DNA from: CAZFDT01 sp964518335
GTDB taxonomy: Bacteria; Planctomycetota; Phycisphaerae; Phycisphaerales; Phycisphaeraceae
Direction of reading: 5' to 3'
NCBI GenBank assembly: GCA_964518335.1
Contig: CAZFDT010000018.1
Location: forward strand, 11,454 to 75,453
DNA length: 64,000 bases
This document shows positions 63,999 through 64,000 of this stretch, one piece after another; the stretch's first letter is position 1; each line of letters opens with the position of its first letter. The notes under the pieces were generated by a model, which had not been told where the DNA came from, searched no databases, and was given only the letters and a program-made list of their open reading frames with translations. The position numbers were made by a program, and so were the translations under genes.

Positions 63999-64000
63999 TT

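Overview
This GC-rich window fits a planctomycete chromosome, most likely of the Phycisphaerae group. The evidence is two PEP-CTERM exported proteins, a planctomycete-style tyrosine integrase remnant, planctomycete-type housekeeping genes (gyrA, purM, purC, pheS, clpP, hemW, cimA) and several Gfo/Idh/MocA oxidoreductases. The assignment rests on family recognition by eye, not on a search.

Positions 1-19000 hold a complete type I-C CRISPR-Cas locus. A truncated IS630-type transposase lies at the left edge. Next comes one very long array at 617-10342; I count about 148 repeats by hand. It reads on the minus strand from a leader beside cas2. The minus-strand genes run cas3, a 73-codon gene, cas5c, cas8c, cas7c, cas4, cas1, cas2. 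The 624-bp gap between cas3 and cas5c holds the most striking feature of the window. This is a lone CRISPR repeat on the plus strand (16568-16599), followed by a short spacer and a terminator-like hairpin. The first 16 spacer bases match the promoter of the 73-codon/cas5c operon with one mismatch, at position 6, and the target has a TTC PAM. This is the architecture expected of a CreA/CreR-type mini-CRISPR that uses Cascade to repress transcription.

Positions 19000-30000 look like an integrated, partly decayed mobile element with plasmid character. It has a winged-helix replication-initiator-like gene, six iterons with about 23-bp spacing, four small genes downstream of rep, two duplicated AlpA/MerR-like DNA-binding genes, a full-length T7-type single-subunit RNA polymerase, integrase fragments and a tRNA 3'-end fragment that may be an attachment site.

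Positions 30300-38500 are a tightly packed seven-gene catabolic operon: three Gfo/Idh/MocA dehydrogenases, a D-2-hydroxyacid dehydrogenase, a class III aminotransferase, an M20 amidohydrolase and a zinc alcohol dehydrogenase. Several junctions overlap as ATGA. It probably oxidises and transaminates a sugar-like or acylated amino compound; the substrate is unknown.

Positions 38500-64000 are ordinary chromosome: stress proteins, gyrA with a STAS protein, mgtE, an MFS transporter, purM, a large PAS/GAF protein with a degenerate GGDEF domain, clpP, a PEP-CTERM SGNH-like protein, purC, pheS, a membrane protein with lemA, a quinone oxidoreductase, a PEP-CTERM glycosidase with a clear promoter, hemW, an FHA protein, a zinc-ribbon protein, cimA and tRNA-Arg(ACG).
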